Assembly (NCBI GenBank): GCA_025457905.1
Contig: JALOTM010000019.1
Location: 1 to 9,303, forward strand
Direction: 5' to 3'
DNA from: Methanomassiliicoccales archaeon
GTDB lineage: Archaea > Thermoplasmatota > Thermoplasmata > Methanomassiliicoccales > UBA472
DNA length: 9,303 nt
Below are positions 7,197 to 9,303 of this stretch, in pieces (position 1 is the first letter of the stretch; each line of letters starts with the position of its first letter). Both the position numbers and the translations under genes were made by a program. The notes under the pieces are model-generated. The model was not told the origin of the DNA. It saw only the letters and a program-made list of their open reading frames with translations, and did not search any database.

Positions 7197-7204
7197 ATAC
7201 TTAT
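7197..7204 (-). promoter_or_regulatory. TATA-like box for marC
   Basis: ATAAGTAT read leftward, centred about 27 nt before the marC ATG at 7173. It overlaps the distal trmI stop. The spacing would start the transcript at or next to the ATG, which agrees with the absence of a ribosome site there. Confidence 0.4.
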
Positions 7205-7395
7205 CATTTGCTCAGGGAGGCCGCGCGCCGGGCGAAGACCAGATAGCCGGTGTGGCCGAGGGTGTCGTACGAGGGCCTCACCCCCCCCGCATGCACCTCC
7301 ATGCGCCGCTGCACGTTCTCCAGGGCATCCACCTCCAGGTAGCCGCGGGCGCGCAGCCCTAGCACGACCTCCTCCAGCTGGTTGGTGTTGGGGAC
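7204..7395 (-). pseudogene. trmI: C-terminal part of trmI, in frame beyond the internal TAA
   Basis: Directly after the TAA at 7398-7396 the same reading frame stays open for 63 codons to a TGA at 7206-7204, and its product is plainly the missing end of TrmI. It begins VPNTNQLEEVV, matching the strand after the family's AY-P motif, and ends LGHTGYLVFARRA, matching the HTGY/HTAF-FARR terminus of archaeal and bacterial TrmI. There is no start codon or ribosome site that would let it be made alone in this frame. No other damage is visible, so the interruption is recent, is a sequencing or assembly error, or is bypassed in translation. Confidence 0.85.
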
Positions 7396-7974
7396 TTAGG
7401 CGCACAGCCTGCCGCCGGGGCGGAGGAAGCCGTTAACGTTCTCCAACGCCAGCCATGGCGCCGGGACGTCCAGCGCCACGGCGTCCACCTGCGCCTCCAC
7501 GGCCACGCTCGCCACGTCCCCGATGCGCAGGTCCCAGGCCTTGGCGAAGGGCGAGCGCTCGACGTTCCTGCGCGCCTTGGCGGCGAACTCCTCCCTCAGT
7601 TCCACGGATATCACCAGGCCCTCGGCGCCCACGGCGTTCAACAGGGCGGTGGTGAGCGAGCCGGAGCCCACGCCCGACTCCAGCACCGCGTCCCCTGGCT
7701 TGAGGTCCAGGCGGAAGACGATGGTGGCGGCGTCCTTGGGGGTGATCACCTGGGGCCCTCGGTCCAACGATTCCATGAGCTCGTTGGCCCCGGGGCGGAG
7801 CGCATGGAACCCCCTCTCGCCGACCCTGAGGACGGAGCCCTCAGGCCGGTCCACCAGCCTGGAGCCGTCGATGACCCCCAGGCCGGCGACCTTCATCATG
7901 CCTCCGGAAAGAATGAGGAAATGCCTCCTGCCCCTGTCGTCCAGGAGGTAGATGAGGTCGCCCTCGCGCAGCAT
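7396..7974 (-). CDS. trmI: tRNA (adenine-N1) methyltransferase TrmI, truncated by an in-frame TAA
   Basis: SAM-dependent enzyme that makes 1-methyladenosine at positions 57/58 in the T-loop of archaeal tRNA, working as a tetramer. The N-terminal small beta domain runs to about residue 60 and the Rossmann domain follows, with GPQVITPKDAA (73-83), SAM motif I VLESGVGSGSL (97-107) and ALDVPAPW, whose Asp169 matches the catalytic-site aspartate of the family (Asp170 in the Thermus enzyme, from memory). Codon 193 is TAA where homologues have Tyr in the AY-P motif (GRLCA-stop-VPNTNQ). The next 63 codons in frame encode the normal C terminus. Without them the last strands of the Rossmann sheet and the HTGY-FARR end would be lost, so the product is probably inactive. 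The ATG at 7974 is preferred over 7986: MLREGD aligns with the start of archaeal homologues, and a TATA box lies about 28 nt upstream, as for a leaderless message. Confidence 0.9.
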   Translation of the reverse strand: MLREGDLIYLLDDRGRRHFLILSGGMMKVAGLGVIDGSRLVDRPEGSVLRVGERGFHALRPGANELMESLDRGPQVITPKDAATIVFRLDLKPGDAVLESGVGSGSLTTALLNAVGAEGLVISVELREEFAAKARRNVERSPFAKAWDLRIGDVASVAVEAQVDAVALDVPAPWLALENVNGFLRPGGRLCA

Positions 7975-7996
7975 CGCCCCGGCCATGGCCGGGAAT

Positions 7997-8007
7997 GGAA
8001 ATAAAAT
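7997..8007 (-). promoter_or_regulatory. TATA box for trmI
   Basis: Read leftward, ATTTTATTTCC is the only AT-rich patch in the 49 nt before the ATG at 7974, and its centre lies about 28 nt from that ATG. The transcript would then start at or just before the ATG, and the ATG at 7986 would fall outside the message. This geometry supports the shorter start. Confidence 0.55.
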
Positions 8008-8023
8008 GTCCGCCGCCTAGGGC

Positions 8024-8413
8024 CTACCTGAGCTCCTTGCCGCATCCAGGGCACTTCAGATCGTGCGCGGAAATGGCCGTGCCGCAGGAGGGGCATCGGG
8101 GCGCGCCCTCGGTCTGGTGCACCACCTTCTTGGCCTCATGCTTGGCCGCGGGGGCGGCCTCCTCCTTCTTCTCGAACTTGTAGGCGGGCGTCTCGTACTG
8201 AGGCCGGGCCGGGTACTCCGCGGCCTTGACCATGCGCTTGCGCACCACCAGCATGTACCAGAGCAGCAGGCCGATGAGGCTGAGCAGGAAGCCGACCAGA
8301 GGCCACAGCAGGCCCTTCTCGCCGTGCTTCTTCTGGTCCAGGTAGATCACGACCGCTATCGCCACGCCGATCACGAGCCACGCCACTGAGGAATAGAGGA
8401 TCGATTCGAGCAT
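8024..8413 (-). CDS. Small membrane protein with C-terminal zinc ribbon, 129 aa
   Basis: A protein of no family I can name with certainty. Two hydrophobic helices, residues about 8-25 and 35-57, are joined by a short polar loop (DQKKHGEKG); the layout resembles PLDc_N-type helical hairpins. A basic stretch VRKRMVKAAE follows the second helix, then a flexible Lys/Glu/Ala-rich linker (about 66-104), and a zinc ribbon with Cys107, Cys110, Cys121 and Cys124 (CPSCG and CPGCG) ends the chain. The positive charges after helix two suggest that the linker and zinc ribbon are in the cytoplasm, held at the membrane. Such architectures are common in Thermoplasmatota and methanogens, usually without known function. 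The ATG at 8413 has a clear TATA box about 33 nt upstream and a GTGATGGG stretch just before it. The gene ends in TAG. Confidence 0.8.
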   Translation of the reverse strand: MLESILYSSVAWLVIGVAIAVVIYLDQKKHGEKGLLWPLVGFLLSLIGLLLWYMLVVRKRMVKAAEYPARPQYETPAYKFEKKEEAAPAAKHEAKKVVHQTEGAPRCPSCGTAISAHDLKCPGCGKELR

Positions 8414-8471
8414 CCCATCACTGTCGGATAAATGTCTGACGCTTTATAAAAAGATTGTCCGACCATTCCCT
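8414..8471 (-). promoter_or_regulatory. Promoter and candidate operator of the zinc-ribbon membrane protein gene
   Basis: The box TTTATAAA (8443-8450), flanked by more T on the leftward strand, is the best TATA match in the window and would start transcription near 8420. Between it and the ATG lies an imperfect 18-bp palindrome, GTCGGA-N6-TCTGAC (8423-8440). A third related half-site, TCCGAC (8458-8463), lies upstream of the box and is a perfect inverted match to the first. Sites at this position, over the transcript start and just upstream of the TATA box, are where archaeal repressors often bind. The regulator is unknown. Confidence 0.55.
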
Positions 8472-9303
8472 CTACGAGCGCCTCACCTCGTTGAGGTACC
8501 ATCTCACCGCCCGGAGGAACGCCTCCAGCGCGGGATCGGTCCGCAGGCGCTCCAGCATCACCGTGCGCCATTTGTCGGCATAATCCTCGGGTATGCCCAT
8601 CCGCGGCACCTCGTTCAAGCGCTGGAGCAGTTCCCTCCGCCTGTCGCCGGTCCCGAAAGGTGCGCCCATGTGCTGGAAGTGCAGGTCCATGGCGCCGTCG
8701 GCGCGCAGCGAGAAGAAGTAGTGCGCCCTGCCAGCATGCTCCAGGTACGGGGTGACGGTCGAAAGGCCGCGGTACTCGTGCCACCATAGGCGCATGCCCT
8801 CCTCCTCGCACGCCGCCAGGATAGACCCCGCCGCCCGGGCGTCCGCCTCCGACCACCTCTCCAGCTGCGCCTGGAATACGAGCCGCATGGCCTTGTCCTC
8901 CTTGGCCTGCGCCGGAACGTCGTAGGGCAGCTCCCCGGGCGCGCTCATGGGAGGGCGGTCCTTCCGGTCATCGGGGGAGGGTGAGCCCTTGGCCGCAGGA
9001 GTGATCGGCGCGGTCCTGGGCCTGAGCCTGCTCTCCTCGGAGAGGGAAAGTGCCCGGCCCACCAGCCGCTGCGTCTCCCCCCCGCGGTCCCTCCACCACC
9101 CCCTGGACCACACCCGGTCCACGGCCCAGCCCCGGTCCCTGAGGTACTGCGGCCGGACCACGTCCCGCTCCCTGGCGCTGCGGGCGGTCTGGAACGCCAG
9201 CCCGTCGCCCTCTATCCCCAGGATGTGGCGGGAGGGGTCGTTGGGGTCCACCACCGCCAGGTCCAGCTTGTAGCCGGAGAACCCCACCCTCTCCTCCACC
9301 TCC
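8472..9303 (-). CDS. 3' end of a large protein with PD-(D/E)XK (MTES_1575/Vsr-like) nuclease domain, 5' end outside window
   Basis: The frame is open to the window edge (GAG precedes the GTG at 9299), so about 276 C-terminal residues are seen. The first ~70 match the restriction-endonuclease-like domain often found at the C terminus of DUF4011 or superfamily I helicases: VGFSGYKLDLAVVDP, then LGIEGDG, SARERD and GWAVDRVWSRGWWRD. The Asp of KLDLAV and the Glu of GIEGDG are the expected active-site acids. A proline/serine-rich linker (about 85-120 of the fragment) follows, then a second globular region of ~150 residues (MRLWWHEYRG, HYFFSLRADGAMDLHFQHM, LLQRLNEVPRMGIPEDY, LEAFLRAVRWYLNEV). This region resembles, from memory, domains that follow other PD-(D/E)XK nucleases, but I cannot name it. 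The gene ends in TAG, 58 nt before the next gene. A role in DNA repair or defence with a helicase N terminus is inference. Confidence 0.75.
   Translation of the reverse strand, partial: EVEERVGFSGYKLDLAVVDPNDPSRHILGIEGDGLAFQTARSARERDVVRPQYLRDRGWAVDRVWSRGWWRDRGGETQRLVGRALSLSEESRLRPRTAPITPAAKGSPSPDDRKDRPPMSAPGELPYDVPAQAKEDKAMRLVFQAQLERWSEADARAAGSILAACEEEGMRLWWHEYRGLSTVTPYLEHAGRAHYFFSLRADGAMDLHFQHMGAPFGTGDRRRELLQRLNEVPRMGIPEDYADKWRTVMLERLRTDPALEAFLRAVRWYLNEVRRS

Noticed and set aside
7396..7398. The TAA in trmI as a pyrrolysine codon
   Set aside because: Pyrrolysine is inserted at UAG, not UAA, and the family has Tyr at this position.
7193..7405. A 70-codon open frame overlapping the end of trmI, suggesting a frameshift
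   Set aside because: The TrmI-like C terminus is in the original frame, so this is a point change to TAA and not a frameshift; the 70-codon frame has no family features.
1..9303. CRISPR array, tRNA or rRNA gene, insertion sequence, or prophage part
   Set aside because: No regularly spaced repeats, cloverleaf sequences, transposase motifs or attachment-site repeats were found on reading through the window; the non-coding DNA is too short to hold most of these.

Overview
The window is a gene-dense stretch of archaeal chromosome, roughly two-thirds G+C by eye, with about 95% of the bases in genes. The archaeal assignment rests on an aIF2-gamma gene, a CTP-dependent riboflavin kinase fused to a winged helix (RbkR type), separate purS/purL/purQ genes, an archaeal-type TrmI and TATA-box promoters, several of which sit about 25-28 nt from a start codon (near-leaderless). 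A recognisable methanogenesis marker 8 (DUF2099) gene points to a methanogen. The high G+C and the RbkR fusion fit a methanogenic Thermoplasmatota such as a Methanomassiliicoccales relative, but that is inference; a high-GC member of another methanogen class is not excluded.

Layout: 1-1365 (+) holds the 3' part of aIF2-gamma, closely followed by a small PIN-domain nuclease gene. Convergent with it is mmp8/DUF2099 (2193-1366, -). A 182-nt divergent promoter region (2194-2375) separates mmp8 from rbkR (2376-3047, +), which converges on a purine cluster read leftward: purS (6453-6214), purL (6214-3878) and purQ (3881-3048), coupled by overlapping start and stop codons. Upstream of purS on the same strand lie a MarC-family membrane protein gene (7173-6514), a tRNA m1A methyltransferase gene trmI (7974-7204) broken by an in-frame TAA, a two-helix membrane protein with a C-terminal zinc ribbon (8413-8024), and the 3' end of a large protein carrying a PD-(D/E)XK nuclease domain and an extra C-terminal domain (entering from 9303, ending at 8472).

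How the genes work together: PurS, PurL and PurQ form the formylglycinamidine ribonucleotide synthase complex. aIF2-gamma and TrmI serve translation and tRNA modification. RbkR makes FMN and probably controls riboflavin genes, including perhaps its own. No complete new multi-gene system is visible. The points most worth a second look are (i) the trmI stop codon, which falls exactly on a conserved tyrosine while the rest of the reading frame stays intact; (ii) two convergent gene pairs that end on the same palindrome, TGATCA, with no spacer; (iii) repeat structure in the mmp8/rbkR divergent promoter; (iv) a palindromic candidate operator beside the zinc-ribbon gene promoter; and (v) the nuclease protein with an unassigned C-terminal domain. 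No tRNA, rRNA, CRISPR array, insertion sequence or integration site was seen.
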